A DNA stretch of 64,000 bases from Dromaius novaehollandiae. Lineage: Eukaryota > Chordata > Aves > Casuariiformes > Dromaiidae. The position numbers were made by a program, and so were the translations under genes. The DNA lies in assembly GCF_036370855.1 (NCBI RefSeq), contig NC_088105.1, positions 9,429,619 through 9,493,618 of the forward strand, read 5' to 3'. The notes beneath the pieces are model-generated. The model worked only from the letters and a program-made list of their open reading frames with translations. It was not told the DNA's origin and made no database searches. This document shows positions 1 to 13,888 of the stretch, one piece after another (position 1 is the first letter of the stretch; each line of letters opens with the position of its first letter).

Positions 1-662
1 GAGCTGCAGCTAGCTATTATCCATGAAGCCCTCGGAGGTCTTAGGACAGAAGGTGCCACCACTGCACGGTGCGACTGCCAGAGCTGCTCGCAGGCAGGGG
101 CAGCAGGCGCTCTTGGCAACCTGTCCCCAAGTTGTGTCCACGGCTGCATTTTCTGTTGCCTGGGACATCTCTCCTGCCAGCCTTGCAGGCACTTCCTTGC
201 AGCCATTCCGCTTTCTTCCGCTGGCCTTTGCCAGCCAGTTGTGCCGCTCCAGTTTCTCTCGTTAAGGGCAAATGAGAGCAAGGAGCACATTCCCAGCTGG
301 CTGCCTCTGGTGTGCGCTTGTGTGACACAGGAGCAGCATGTTCTTTCAATAATGAATGAGAACACACTGCTCCAGGACTGCACCACTCAGCCTCTTTTGC
401 AATTTAATTAGGAGAAACAAGAAGCCCAGGTTAAATGGGCCCGCATGGCTTTCTGCACACAGGCACACACACGCGCTCCCCACATCATTCACTCAGGCGT
501 AGGGTCCACACGGACAAATTTCTCCAAGGCGTTCATCACATTGTCTTGCAAACTCTTTGGCAAATCTGGTCCCAATTACAGCTGCAGATCGCTGCAAGGT
601 CTGACTTGGATCTGTCGTACTAGGCCTAATTTTCTAGGAGGGTGATCACGGGCAGCTCCGGT

Positions 663-670
663 TGACGTCA
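663..670. promoter_or_regulatory. Perfect CRE palindrome (TGACGTCA) with adjacent C/EBP-like site
   Basis: The sequence shows the full 8-bp cAMP response element TGACGTCA, followed at once by a TGCAAT half-site of C/EBP type at about 672-677. It lies about 14 kb upstream of the PAPPA2 start. Function is inferred from the motif only. Confidence 0.3.
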
Positions 671-2522
671 ATGCAATTGTGTTAGCGCTGCTGAAAACCA
701 GGCCCGTGTCGTCTACCACAGCAGAGCCCACTCGCAACGCAGTGTATTACAGAGTCATTTGGAATACATTAGGTTGGGTAAGATGGATTGCTCGGCTCAT
801 AACTAGGACAGATAGATAAGCATAATGGATGGATGGTCAAAGAGCAACTATGCTTTAGACAGATGAATAAATCACTTTGATTGTTCATATATAAACAGGA
901 GATGCCAGTGGGACTCAGCTTTCAAACCTGGGTGCATCCAATTTAAGCCCTACAATTGTGTTTAAGGATCTAAAAGCCATTTCAAATGCCCTTCATTAAT
1001 TGAGGAAACTCCAGTCACACTGCACCTTGGGGCCCCAGCAGAGCCGATGTTGTGCAGCACTTTGGGCTCAGCAGTGTCTGAATGTCTTTGGCAGCCCTTG
1101 GGTATCTCAGTCCTGAAATGCTGTGTTTCCTGTTTCACCTTTTCTGGAGAACAAGAGGTGCCCAGGAAAGCAAGAAGGGCAGCGTCCTGCCCAACGGAGG
1201 CTGGCGGTGAAATCTTCCTTACAGCTTTCTATCCACCATTCCCTACATTTCTTTCCCAGTTCCCCACATGAACTGCAGAAAGTGTAAGCTCAGAAAATCA
1301 GTTATCTGGGGTTGTGTCCTGGGAGCAGGAAGGGTGTTCAAGAGGCTTCACAAAAAAATGCAATGCCCCTATATTCAGAGAAGCTGCAGCTCCAGCATCT
1401 CTACTGAGCGTGGGTGCACCTAGAGATGGGGGCTACGGGGTTATATAGAGCCAGCACCGGGGACATGCCTCGCTGCCTGGTCTGCTCTTGCTGCAGGGCT
1501 CACCCTGTGCTCACGGAAACCCATGTGCACAGCGTGATGGTGCCCACCATGGTCCTCAGCCCCTAATGTGGGGGCGGATTTCACACACAAAGTCGTGGCC
1601 GGCATTTGCCTGATTTCAGCTGGAAGTGTGGGTAATTATGGTCATTCCAGTGGTGTTTCATCCAGCACGGCAGGATGTTCCACAGAGGTAAAAACACCGT
1701 GCTAAATACAGGCTGGGGAGCAGAATAAGACTTCCAGCGTGCAAGGGGAGAGGGCAGGGAGCAGGCCTCCACCCTGAGCCAAGGGGCAGCCGTTAGCCTG
1801 CTTTAGAGGCAGAGCCTGCGGTGCTGTCGCTGCGAGGAGCTCTAAGAAGCACCTGCCTAACGCAGCCAGCCAGTGCGTCCTGGCAGGTGCCTCTTGCCCT
1901 GGGACCACGCTGGGCTGGGGCAGGCCCTGAATGCCCACAGAGGCCCCTGACATCCCAACAGCCCTGGCCTCGCACGCACGCCCAGCTGAGCGCAGTTTCA
2001 TCACAGAATCCACGTCAACCTCCACCCCCAAATAACCGCACCGGCGGGTCTGGCTTATGACGCTGGCTGTGACGGCTGCGTTCCTGTGTCAAGCCCTGAG
2101 AGCTGGCGACTTGGCTTTATCTCAGCTAGGCTTGATCACCACCACCACCTGCCAGTGGGTCCTCCGCAGCCAGGCTCCGGAGATCCCAGCGTTTCTCTCC
2201 CTCCTCCGAGAGCAGAAGAAAGCCTGAGGGATTCCAGGAACAGACTAGCAGAGTCTGCCTCTCCGGCAGGCCTCGCTCGATCCATCACTCCCATCAACCC
2301 CTTTGGTTTTCACCCAGCGACGGAGCGAGACTGGCCGTTACTTCGGGCAGCCCCTTCCAGACCAGTCAGGAGGGTGGATGCGATTGCGCTCCGTTACCAA
2401 AAGCTGATACAACTCTTTCCCCACCAGCCACCCCCCCTCCACTGTCTGCTTGCTGCCTTAATAACCCTGTGATCAGTCTCAGAAGGAACCAGCAATGCAG
2501 GAATGGCAGATGGGCAACAGAG

Positions 2523-2802
2523 CATGAATATTAATTAGGAACGAATTCCGAACAGAGGACTTTAATTACATTAAAAGCGCAGGCTTGGAGGCAGTGACTT
2601 ACTTCCTGCTGTAAATCTGTTGACAGGTCGTTTGCCTCAGTGGCATCGGTGTGCTTTAATGAACGAATATATACATTTCAAGAGCTCGTGTGGGGGGGGA
2701 AATAGATTCCTGTTTCCAAATATTCAAAAACAAGCAATGGCACCAGGGAGAGAGCTTCGCTCACTGGGAGGATTCGGGGAAATAATTATTAGTGTAATTA
2801 CC
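2523..2802. promoter_or_regulatory. AT-rich cluster of TAATTA-type sites (candidate enhancer)
   Basis: Four TAATTA or ATAATTAT-like homeodomain core motifs occur at about 2531, 2562, 2781 and 2795, inside a region poor in other structure and flanked by GC-richer DNA. This pattern is common in conserved noncoding enhancers of vertebrates. No conservation data are available here, so the call is tentative. Confidence 0.2.
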
Positions 2803-2919
2803 TGGTAACGACCTGCCTGTTCTGGGGGCAATGAGCTGTAATCCTCCGTCTGGGAGCCTCCAGTGCAGGAGCTAAACCCGCCGCTTTGTTATATGTGGTC
2901 TGGTCACTGGGGGGAGACC

Positions 2920-3200
2920 AAGAACCGCAGTGCGTTCGCAGGGGGTGCGGGATCGTGGTCCCTGCCGTGCCAGCGCGCCTGGGGGAGCGCGGTGTGCCCC
3001 GGGAGGGGGAAGGTGCCAGGCCTGGACAGCTGCCCTCCTCGGACGTGCGCACCCGAGGTTTCCCCCGCAGCCCCCTCGCCGGCGAGAAAACCCTCTGCAG
3101 CTTTGCCCGGGCTCCAGCCTTCCCCTCCTGGGGTCTGCAGTGCTTCACGTATGCGCGTGTCCTCGAGAAAGACCCAGGGCAGGGCCGCTGCCGAAGGAGA
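2920..3200. other. Small CpG-rich patch upstream of the gene
   Basis: CpG dinucleotides are dense here compared with the surrounding few kilobases. It lies about 11.8 kb upstream of the PAPPA2 start codon and contains no recognisable coding sequence. It could be a distal promoter or an alternative first exon, or a plain GC-rich island. Confidence 0.25.
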
Positions 3201-6200
3201 CAGAGGGCTGCCCTTTAAGAGAAAACTGTCCACCTGCCACAGGAATGGAGCCTGAACCCCCGAAGAGCAGCCCCAGGCCATCTTCCTGCTCTTGGGCAGT
3301 GCTGAAGGCCAGCAGAGCGATTGCAATGGGAAAGGAGGGCAGCTGGGCATGGCGCGGCTCAGCTGCCGGCTCCTCTGCACTCGTGGGCAAATGGAGACCC
3401 CACTGCACGCCGATCAGTAACCCACGGCAAAGAGGAGGAGGAGGCAGACTGGTGTGCTACCGGCGCATCTGCAACACGACTTGGAGCCAGAGAAGCTGGG
3501 ATCTGGAGGGGCAGTGTGCACCGTGCTGCTCACAGGACACGGCAGAGTGATGACTGTCCTCTCCACCTGCCTCTTCACTGCAGACTGTGCCCACAAGGCC
3601 AGACCTCTGCCGCCTCCCCACTGCTGCCCCGTGTTGCACTGGGACCCCAACAAGTACCTAAGATGCCCCATCCCTTGCCTCGCCTTGCCTTCCCGTCCTA
3701 CTTGGTGCTCCTCCTGTGCCCCATGTGCACAGCATGCCTTCCTACACTGAATACATGCCAGGGTGGAAAATCCGCCCCCAGCCATGGATCCAGATGGAGG
3801 GTCAGGTCTCAAAGCCGAGCGGAGAACAGCAGCAAGTGCTGGTGCAAAGCCAAGGCCCCCACGGAGGACTGACGGGCTGTTTAGGGCAGTGGCATCCGAG
3901 CACACGATACAGGTCGGGGAGCGGTATGCTGGCCCGGGCCCGTGTGCCCCAAAACCCACAGCCCACTGCCTGGCAGATGCCTGGAGTGCTGCAGTATCTG
4001 CTGGCACAGCACAGACCCCCTCCACCTTCACAGCATGTGGTTTCACAGAGTCGAGCTAAGGTGAAATACTCCTCCCTGGCTGGCTGATGTCAGGTCCCCG
4101 TCCCTCCCCCTGCAGCAGCCCTCGATGGATGGCATAAAACCAGGATCCTAACACAAGGCGGGAGGCAGAGGGAATGGGCCTCCTTGAGGCATCTCCCTTG
4201 GCTCCTCTCCCCCAGGGCCCGCAGTGGCCGGCTTGGGGGCAATGGGACCACAGCCTCCATGACCAGCAGCCCTGGGGCCAGGCCCCTCTGCCCTCAGCCC
4301 CACAGACCCACATGAGCTGTGCCTGTGCCAAACGCTGAGGGAAATCTGGCTGGGAGAGGAGACAGGGCCAATTGCTGCCTGCTGCAGGGGATCCAAGTGC
4401 AATACAGAAAGGAGCAACTACAGCTTTTCTTCTCCATGAACAGGGAAGGAGACAGGAATTCAGCACCAGGTGCCTGTTGGTGAGTCCGTAATGGGATCCC
4501 AGACAAGACTGAAGGTGCTGTTGCAGAGGCTTGTGATTTTGGATGGCATCTGTCCTCTGCAGTCCCCCCTCTACCTTCCTGCTCTTCCCCTCTCTTGGGT
4601 TCGCTTGCCCTCCCAGGGATGTGGGCATTTCTCACAGCTTCAGGAACAGGAGAAGATTCAAGGACATGCTCAGACTCCAGGTTACACGCTCCTTGCATTA
4701 GGACTGTTCATTGCTAGAGATGCCTTCCGGGACGTCTCTAGAGCAGCTTCTCCCCAGGCAATGCAAGGGTCAGCTTGCGACACGTGAAAAACAAACTCTG
4801 CAGTGATGTTGCCCACGTTTACCCATTGCTCACATGCTGCGGAGGGGAACACGTGCTCGCTCACCCACATGCAAATCCATGCGCTTAGGTGGGGGATGCC
4901 AAGACACAAGCTTAAGGGTGAGAGAGAGGGGACCCAGAGAAATGGGAGACACTACGACTCCTTGCGTCATGCTGCGGTCAGAGTGACCCAGCAGCCCAAC
5001 AGGTTTCAAGTCTGGCTTTGGCAGTCTGGCAGGAGAAATCAGTGCTGCAAGGACAATGTGTGGGGTCAGCCTGGAAGCCCTTCCAGCCAGGACCCCGTCT
5101 CAGCGGTCAGCAGCAGCAGCTAAGGGACCACAGAAGAAAAGCACATGTGTGGAGAGATCCTTTTCCCAGCACAGTTTAACCGTGTTCCACAGAAATAAGG
5201 CAGCCAATGGCAAGGGATCTTCTGTACAAGCCAAAAGGTCCTTTTGTTTTAATCCCTCAACCCAAATCCCTGCATGGAACAACTGGTGCTGCCAAAAGGC
5301 CCCTGTGGGTACCATTGTATCTATACTGAGGGATTTTGCTGGAGGTGCTTGGCCTGAGATTTTTTGCACTGTCAGCCAGCTTGAACTAAGAGGGTCAGTC
5401 ACATGAATGCCTGCATGCTGATATTGTAACAAGATGAGGCCTTTACATTCCTCCAGCCCAGCCTCCTTTTTATCTGTGAAGCAGCATGTCCACAATTCCC
5501 CGCAGCAATACCATGATCACCGCTCCAGCTGAGGGCAGTGCCTGATGGTGGACCTCTGGTGAGACCGCTGGGTGATGGGTTGTGGTAGGAGATGCTCTTT
5601 GCTCCCTGTCTGGAGGCCCCTGAGAGAGAAGGAAGTGGTCCAGGACCTGGTCCTTCTGGCCCTACTGAGGGGAGCAATGTGGGACATGGTTTGATTTCCT
5701 AAGAACAAATTCTTCCCAGTGCCTAGGTGAAGCCAAGGCAGAGAGAGAAAGGACTGTTCTGGTGATGCACATGGAGCTGTGGTGTTGTGCACAGTGGTGT
5801 GGGTTGTAGGAAGGAGACATGGAGGTCCCTGCTGGGGTGGATGCACTGAGCTGCAAGTGACTCCTGAGCATTGGGTTTAGGAGCAGGGCTGGAGGCTTTT
5901 TTGGGAAAGGTATGCCAACAAGCACCCGGTAATCTCCCTGCTTGACTAGAATGACATTGCCCGGTGGCTCATGAAACATGCCACACACATCTCAGGAGCA
6001 AAGGTGTCAAACAGCCTCGGAGTAAAGCTAGAGTGACTGCCCTTGTGCCTTGAGGCAGGCCAGAGGTATGTGGCCATGACCACAGGACCATTGCTAAAGA
6101 GAGACTGGAGGCTGAGAGCTCATGAGCACAAAGCCAAATCTCAACGACTTAGGTGAGCTGCCGCCAAGTAGCTCAGATAACGTGATATGGCATTGTACAT

Positions 6201-6740
6201 CCCAGTGCCCATCCCTCAGCAAATGCAGGTGCCCGCTTTGGAGAGAAAGGGTGGGGGAACCAATAGTCTTGGTGCCCCCGGGAAGAGATCAGACTCATGG
6301 GTACTAAGATGCTGGACCCACTGGCAGACATGGACGGGCTTCTTCAGCAGGTCTCCGCAGGGAGCACCATGGGGAGAAGTGCTTTGTCAGAACAGAGAGG
6401 AGCTCTGTAGCTTGCATTGTAGGCAGAGGATACATAACATGGAAAAAGGTTACCAGAACTGTTCATGTTGACAGAAATTCCCGGTAATAATAAGAGTACT
6501 TGAGACCTGTGGGAGCATGGCCCACAATGTGGGCAAAATCAAACTGACTGGATAGCCAGCACTGGAAATTATGGTGGCAACAACCAAAAGAAGAAGCAAC
6601 TGGAAAATCATAGGTGGTGCCAAGCAGCACTTCCCAGAATTTGTCTCTTGGTCTCCTTCCTTGCCCACTGGAAGCCAGGAGATGTCTTTTGCCCAGCCTG
6701 GGATAACTGCTTTTTACTCTTGCTTGAAAAGGACGACTAC

Positions 6741-6765
6741 GTGTGTGTGTGTGCATGCGTGTGTG
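6741..6765. repeat. (GT)n microsatellite
   Basis: Six GT units are followed by a GCATGC interruption and a further short GT run. It is short and interrupted. Confidence 0.8.
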
Positions 6766-8800
6766 CTCCTCTTTTCCTCCGTCTCTTCAGCTGCAGCCTT
6801 CACCCTGCCCCTCCTGCCAGGTAGCAGGGTCCCCTGCAGGGCTCGAACCTGCCCGGGCGACGGGACACAGCCTAACTGAACAGCACAGACTTACCCGGCA
6901 AAGCCGAGCTGGAGGCGGAAAGCTGCCTCGGCAGCCACCAGGCAGGAATGCGACTTACTCCCTCACGCTGCCGCGCTTGCTGAGACAGCAGCACGGACCG
7001 GGAGCCTGCGGCTTTCCTTGGGCATCTATTTTTATTTGTGCCTTCTAAAAATGAGTGAGGAGGGCAGAGGTGTTTCCTTGTTGTGATAAACTTGTCCGAA
7101 ACCCAAATATTTAAAGCCCCACTGGCCAGCTTTTAAGAGCTGAGTCTGACTCTTTCACACTTCTTTTTGTGGCTCACTGCCAAATCGTAGAGCAGGTTCT
7201 CCCAGCTGACCCAGGAGCAGATTTGGGACGTCATGATGACAGTGTAAGTTTTGGACCAGCAATCAGGATGCGCCTCGGTGCCAAAAAGTGCCAAAGACCT
7301 GCTCTGCCTTAACAGCAAAGGAGGCAAAGTTAACAGATACAAGCCTTTGCCTCTTCCCCAGGCAATGCACTCTTTTGCTCCTGCTGCATTTCTTGCTGCA
7401 GCAGCTGGTCCCTGAACCCGGCACGGGTTAGATGGTGAGATGATCAAAGGGGATTTTTCAGGAGCAGCTGGGAGCTGCGTCTGCGAATCCTCACCTCTCA
7501 GCCATCGCAGATGGGGTAGCACTAGCCCCTGTCCCCCCTCCCCTAATTCTTCAGATACCTGTTCCAGATTAAACGTTCATTTTGTGTCTTATTTACTTTC
7601 TTGTGCTCATTTAGCAAGTGGCTTTTCTGCCTGGACAACATGTGGAAATTGTATGTAAATGAAAAAGACAAGGTAAAGACTCTGTGGAGGCAGCAAGGCT
7701 TGTTTGCACTGACACTCCTGCAGAGAAAGCCATGCTAACCCGGGGAAGAGATGCTATCATGTGAGCTGCACACTGAAGGGAGACTAACCAATGGACGTTG
7801 GTATTGGCACAGGGCCTTCGAAAATACGGCAAGGTCATGTAATGATTCCACCGGGATTTACCCCCTGTGCTGCTGCAAGCGTGGTGCTCTCCTGGAGCAC
7901 CTGCCGCCAGCGCACAGCTCTCCTGGCCGTGAGATTTTGGAAGCCTCATCTGGACTGAGCTATATTGGTATCTCTCACAGGTACCTGCTTATTCATGTCC
8001 TTCAGGATCCTGCCTTTGCCCCTGGCACAGGAGCCATGCAGCATCATGCCTCTCTGATCTCTTCTCTCTGGCAGATGCTTCCCACCTAGCTGGGACGCTG
8101 AGATGCACTTGAAAAATCTGGACTTAATGGGGCTGAAATTCCCAAATGACAGTGGCTGAGTGGAAGTGAAAGGCTGATTCCCGTAGACTCATGGGAAAGT
8201 CCCAGCCTTTCCTGCTTAGCTTTTTCATGTACGCTTTCCTCCGTGGTTGCTAAAAGAGCTACATTACGTAAAGGCAGATAACTCCCTGCCTTTTGTGAGC
8301 AGTTGGAATAATTTTCGATATCTAAGACACCCCATCTGGCAAAGGTCATGGTCTGTTCTCTAGATGATCTTAATTTAGCATCTTGCAAACTCTTGGTGAA
8401 ATGTAAAACTCCGGGGTGCGGAAAGAGCCCTGGAGGCTATTGTGCAGGGAATGTCTTTACTACTTAGGGATGTAAGTGCGGTCCTGAGCGCCCGCGTCCT
8501 CGTGGCTATGCAGGCGACACACCAAGGTCATAGGAGCAGGCTCCATGGCTGGGGAGGGGACAACGGGGAATCCTCGCCGCTGCTTCCCATAAGGAGATCA
8601 TGTTTACCGGAGGCTTGCAAGAGCCCTTCAGAGCACAGTCCTGCACCGGCTCCTGTAGCCCAGGGCTCCAGTGCAACATCCGAGGCTGCATTGAAATAGC
8701 TCCTGCAGCTGCACCTGATGGCAATGTGCCAAATCAGCTTTAAACTGCCTCAGCTAGCTCAGGTACAGATGAGAGCTCGGCTAATGGACTTCCTTCAGGG

Positions 8801-8849
8801 GCGGCGGCTGCTGCTGCTGCTGCTGCTGCCGCCGCTGCTGCTGCTGCTA
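8801..8849. repeat. (CGG)/(CTG)n trinucleotide repeat
   Basis: Two CGG-like units lead into seven uninterrupted CTG units, then a CCGCCG interruption, then about five more CTG units. It lies in noncoding DNA about 6 kb upstream of PAPPA2. Both strands read as low-complexity residue runs, but no gene context supports coding. Confidence 0.9.
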
Positions 8850-11800
8850 TGCCACTAGCTGTCTGCAGACTAAGTAGTTTTAAAGCAAATGTGGGGAGGT
8901 GGATATAAGGATGATGGAGAAGACACTTCCTTGGCTTGTTGTTTTTTGCTATTATTTAAAGTTCATTCTTACCTGAGAGCTCAGTTGCCAAAGACTTGAG
9001 GTGGTGCACATCCCTTTTTGAACTCTTTAGTCAATTATAGCCAAATTCAGCAGAGGGGCTTGGAGAAACTACTGTCACAAAACTCATGGGACTGAACAGA
9101 GCCAGGAGTCTGCACTAGCAGCCCCGGGGTCAAAGGGCTGGAGGAGGAGCTCAGCCTTCCTATCAGACCTCAGAGAATCCAGACTAGCGAGCCCTTAGGA
9201 GGGCTGCAGCAGTGGGAGAGGCAGCGGTTGTCACTTAGCCCTTGCTAGACATGAGAGCCCAGTTGCAAGACATAAATGCACAAGAGAGAGGACTCTGGAG
9301 GTTCTGCGGCTGATTTTCGCGTGCAGCTGCGGATCGCTGCCGGAGCTGGCATCGGCCATGGCTGCACACCAGGGCTTATCTGCAGACCAGCCAGAAGCAG
9401 GAAGCTCAGCGAGTTCCCAAGCAAACCTCTTGTGCGCAAGGCCAGAGTCGCTGACCTCCGGGGGTCCTGAGCGTTTGAACATGCTCCTAATCTGCTTGGG
9501 AAAAGAAGCCGAACTTGAGAGGGAGAGGAGGGGAGGGCCTGGCTGGGCTGTGCCCCTCAGCGGAGTCGGCTGTCGCGCGCTGCTTTGATTGCTGATGCTT
9601 GCTGTCTTGGGCTTGCCGGATTTGGCTGCCTGGCCACAAACAAAAAGCTGGATTCTCCCGGTCCCTTTATTCCCATGTCGAGATCTCCAGCGGCTTCCTA
9701 GGGCACGGAGGGAGACGAAGGCTTTTGTTGACAGCTCTTGACAGCTAACCCTGTCTCCTAGGCGTGGGGGGAGTGGCATGGCTCAGCCCCAGCTCCAGCT
9801 GAAATGCTGCTCTCCACCTTACCCCGGCACGGCTGAGCGTGTGTTAGGAAGCCTGGTCCCTGTGCTAGGATGACCCTGCACAGACTGCCACCGGCATGTC
9901 CCTTTGGTGGGCACATGGGACTCCCCTCCTTGGGGCAGTTAGGCCGGGGGCTCGACGTGGGCCCGCTGCTCTTGCCAAGTGCTGGTGGACTTGCTAAGTC
10001 AGGCGCTCTGTGGCTGAGCAAGGGCCACCCGCCCCGAATAACCCCAGGTGCAGGCACCTGCAGACCCGGCCCAGGGGGTCCAAGGAGCGCGCAGCAGGGA
10101 CACACAAACATGCCGGGAAGGATGACATGTGGATAAGGGATGAGGAATATCCAGCCAACTCTGCCCTCTCCAGTGCACCACCGCTTTCTTCTTCAGCTTC
10201 AGCTTCCCGTCTAACACCCCGCCTCTTATTCCTGAGCACCAGCCACTTTGCTGTGTGGTTTCGAACTGCAGCTGGCACGAGCGCTTCTCTCCAAATGCTG
10301 TGTGCAGAGAGCCCCAGAGGATGCAAAGCCATCACATTGCCGTGCCAAGGGCGCGGGGCTTTGAGCTAGGACCTCTCACAGGTGCACGTCCTGCTTTCCC
10401 AAGACATGAAACCTCTGAGGAGCACGTGCCAGCGGTGCACTGCAGCCACCCTGGCGCCTTGGAGAGACAGATCGCAATGATGTGTTGCGCACACTGCAAA
10501 GCGGGACTGGAGACGGAGCAGCAGGAGACAGAGATGGCTGAAGCATGTTCTGACGTCTGCAAAAAGCCAACAAGCACCAGCAGAAAGATGGACACAGAGC
10601 CTCTGCTGGGAAGCACAATATGGGTTGAATAAGAAGGCAGCTTCAGCTCAAGTGCTGTTTTATTGGCCTGGTGACAGCAACAGTGGCGACAAGAAATTGC
10701 TCCATTCCCGTTCCCCAGGCTGTAGGCAAAGGGGGCTGGACCATGGCAGCTTCTTTGGTCTCTGTCCTTAGCCACTTTGATTTTCTGGCACTTTCTGGGC
10801 TGTCATAGCCCGGTGCTGGCGATAATTTAATGACCGTCTGTGGCAAAGTGCAAAGAGGGTAGCTCTTCCCCATATGTCTTGCCACCCTCATGAGATTTTA
10901 CTCAGAAAAATCTGTGTGCCAGTGTTTATCCTTGTCTGCTGGGTAGGCAAAAGGCTTCTTGTGGCCATGATCTGTGTCACTGGAAACACACAGCTCAACT
11001 CACCATGTTTCTGCTCCTGGCAAAGTTGGCCATGGTTTTAAATATCTAGAGCGTGCATTTCAAAAGCTTCTGCTCTCAGCTCCTCGCCTGCGCTGCCTGC
11101 AAGGCTCTTCCTGAGAGGTCTGAACCACAGCCCGGGTATCCCCAAGGCCCATGTTTGCCTTGCAAATTCGTTACACACAAGAACATTGGTCAAGCTAATT
11201 GCCCTCTTTTTTGGAAAACAAAACAAAACAAAACTACGGGAACCGATTTTCCTTGTAGCCTGAAGTGGTGCTGGGGAGGGGAACAACACCCTGGCATCTC
11301 TGCCCCCAGCTCTGCGGCGTCTTTTCTGCCAGACGCTGAGCCGGCCCGATGGAGTGTGCCCTGGCTCGGTTTTACCCACCGTGGCCTCACCAACCTCCTC
11401 GGGGCCTCACCTTGGCAGCAGAGGCAGCGGCCGTGATGCGAACCTGCATACGTGTCGATGTAAAGCGTGCGAGAGCCAACATGAGATAATGATTAATGTG
11501 CTCTGCTGTCTGCTCCGGTGGTTTCTCAAATTCTGCAGCTCTGGAGCCAGCCAGACGCGGGCTCCGCCAGGCCGTGCAGGGCCATCTGGGGGGCTGCGGC
11601 ATCACTGGGGAAGGCCTTGGCTTGAGTTACAGCTAGTCTTGTTCTCACCTACCTCTGAAGGCTGCAGGGTAGATCAAGATCCCATGGGATCTTCCAGGAG
11701 CCATGGAAGTGGTGCAGGCAGCACCGCTAGCATGTCCTTTCTGCAACATCTGCCTGCTCCGCGGCGGTGGGCGAGCTGCTAGCAACCCTGCGGTGGCCTT

Positions 11801-13216
11801 GGCCTCTGCCTGCAAGGTCTGCCGAGGTGCTAATTTGTCGGAGCCTTGGGTAGGGCCCCGACCTCTTCTCACTGCTGGGTTAAGCATCCTTACAAAGGAA
11901 AGTGTCCAGCTCTCAAATAAACCAGCCGCTTGTCCTCTTCTTCTGCACTACGAGACGCCCACCATGCCCACGTGCTTCAGTCCCAAGGCACAAAGCAAGT
12001 GGAGATGGAGAGCTCTCACTGGACACGGAGGGGAGCAACAGGTCCATCTCCCCCCACCGGACAGGGACTCCTCGGTGGGGTTTCAGTCCTTCGCGGCTCT
12101 CGCTGAGTAACAGTCCAACAAACAGCAGAAGTATTTGTTTCCGGGTGTCATTTTGTCAAGCAAGCGGCTTAGCCCAGTCCAGAGCCTATATATAGAGGCC
12201 TCATTTGGGTGCATTTTTGGAGGGTTTTATTGCTACAATGCCTGGATCCGTCCCAGACAGGCTGTCCCTGCGGAGCCCAGTTCTGCTGAACCTCTGAGAT
12301 CACAGACCACACTTTTCAGGGTCTCTCAGCTCTTATTTCTTTGGAGTGCAGGCTCCTTGTCTAATGCCTGTGTACCATGGGGTGTTGCATGGCAAGATGA
12401 TTAATAACCACTTAATAAGGTCACCACCATTCCAAATAAGCAGTCCCGCGAGATTCGCTTTTATCAGGCCCTGGTAGACAGGGCTATCAGGAGCTCAGTT
12501 CATTCCTAAATGAATACGCATTATAAGCAATAATTGCTGGCATTTACCCCAGGACAACACTCTTGCTGGGCCATTTTTCCAATGCCAAGTGCGGGACTGG
12601 GTTATCTTGTTTCGGGCCTCGATGGCAGCACGGAGGTGGACAGGTCCTGGTGCATGCTTGGTGCGTGCTCTCCAGCTAACCTGTGTCGGCTGGAGAGCTG
12701 GAAACATCTCTCTCTGCTTCCCTGGAAGTGATGGGTGTTCGTGTTGTGTTTGGACTTTGTTCACACCCCAAAGCATGCTTCTCCTTTTCTCCTCTGGTCC
12801 TCTGGTCCTACTCTAGCTCGTACAGCGAGTAATTAATGCTCTGCCTGTCCTCGTTTGCCCTGTGCGTGTCCTCTCTCTCTCTCAGCGTGCCTTCCAGTTC
12901 ATGCTCCCCGTACCCTTACCTCTCCGCCTTTACAGGGGATTGTCAAAGCATTTTGCTTGCCCCTCCTAGCCGTCACCTTTTTCCGGCACTGCTATTTTTT
13001 CTGTCTGCCCCCTCCAAAGCACCGGCCCCCCGTACCCCCTCCCATCACCCTCCCACCTTGAGGAGGAAAAAAAAACGCAGCCAGCTCCTGCTGTTTGTTC
13101 TTAAATCTGTTCCCTCCTGCCTTGCTGGTTTGAAAGCCTGTACCCTGGAAGGGGCCTCCCAGCTTTCGCTGGCAACCTTGCTTCAGACTGACCGCCACAG
13201 ATAGTGTTTGGGAGTG

Positions 13217-13244
13217 AAAAAATAATAATAATAATAAAAAAAAA
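13217..13244. repeat. A-rich / (AAT)n tract
   Basis: An A run, five AAT-type units and a second A run. This is a simple repeat just upstream of the CpG island. Confidence 0.8.
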
Positions 13245-13888
13245 TCCCTTCTTGCTGAGGTTTCCAAACGGAGTGTACCTAACCTCCCGAGCCGTGTGCT
13301 CGTGTGACAGCTTCTCCGAAACAAATAGGAAACTTCGGAAGTTTGTTTTCTCACTCGTATTTTTTAACCGGCTTTCCTTTGGCAGCGCCAGTGCCTGACC
13401 CGCCGGCACCGTGGGTGGGTGAGACGCGTGCCCCACCGGTGCGGCTCTGCTGACGCGTTCGCTCTCCCCGTGCGTGGAGCTCGGGGCGGGGGGCGGCCGT
13501 GCGAAGGCTGGTAGATCGATAGGGTTTTGCTTTGGCCATGGCTTTTTCCTCTCGCCCGGATAACTTGCCTCCAGCCCACCTTTCCGCACATGTCAAACAG
13601 ATGGGATCATTGTTCGGGCAAAAACAGGAAAGAAGAAGCAAAGTCCTCTGAGATCTCCGGCTGAGGGGGGACCCTGGTTTCCTCGTCCTGTGGATTTCAC
13701 AGGCTGAACCCGAGACCACCTCTCCCCTCTCCGAGAGGAGGGCTGCCGGGGGGTCCTCCCCCCTCCTTTCTCCTTGCCTTCCTCCCCCCTAGGTGAGGAG
13801 TGGGATGGAGGATGGCGGCGAGGTGGGCAGGCACGTCATGTCACGGCCAGAGCTGCAGCAGGAGGGAAACACAGGCATGGTGCAACTT

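Larger units (their letters stand above)
1..13400. other. Upstream, apparently intergenic DNA with no recognised gene
   Basis: I looked for exons with recognisable protein similarity on both strands and found none. The open frames here are short or low-complexity and have no domain signatures. The stretch holds a perfect CRE near 663, an AT-rich cluster of homeodomain-type sites at about 2523-2802, a CpG-rich patch at about 2920-3200, a GT microsatellite near 6741, a CTG/CGG microsatellite near 8801 and an AAT/A-rich tract near 13217. In mammals COP1 is, to my knowledge, a neighbour of PAPPA2, but nothing of it is seen here. An unrecognised noncoding first exon or lncRNA cannot be excluded. 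Confidence 0.6.

Noticed and set aside
2086..2472. 128-codon open frame upstream of the gene
   Set aside because: No domain, signal peptide or splice context, and it lies in DNA without other coding signs.
12186..12196. TATATATAG as a promoter TATA box
   Set aside because: It lies outside the CpG island with no initiator, exon or open frame of interest downstream. Such motifs are common in noncoding DNA.
1..13400. Exons of the neighbouring gene expected from mammalian synteny (COP1)
   Set aside because: None of the frames on either strand shows RING, coiled-coil or WD40 sequence.
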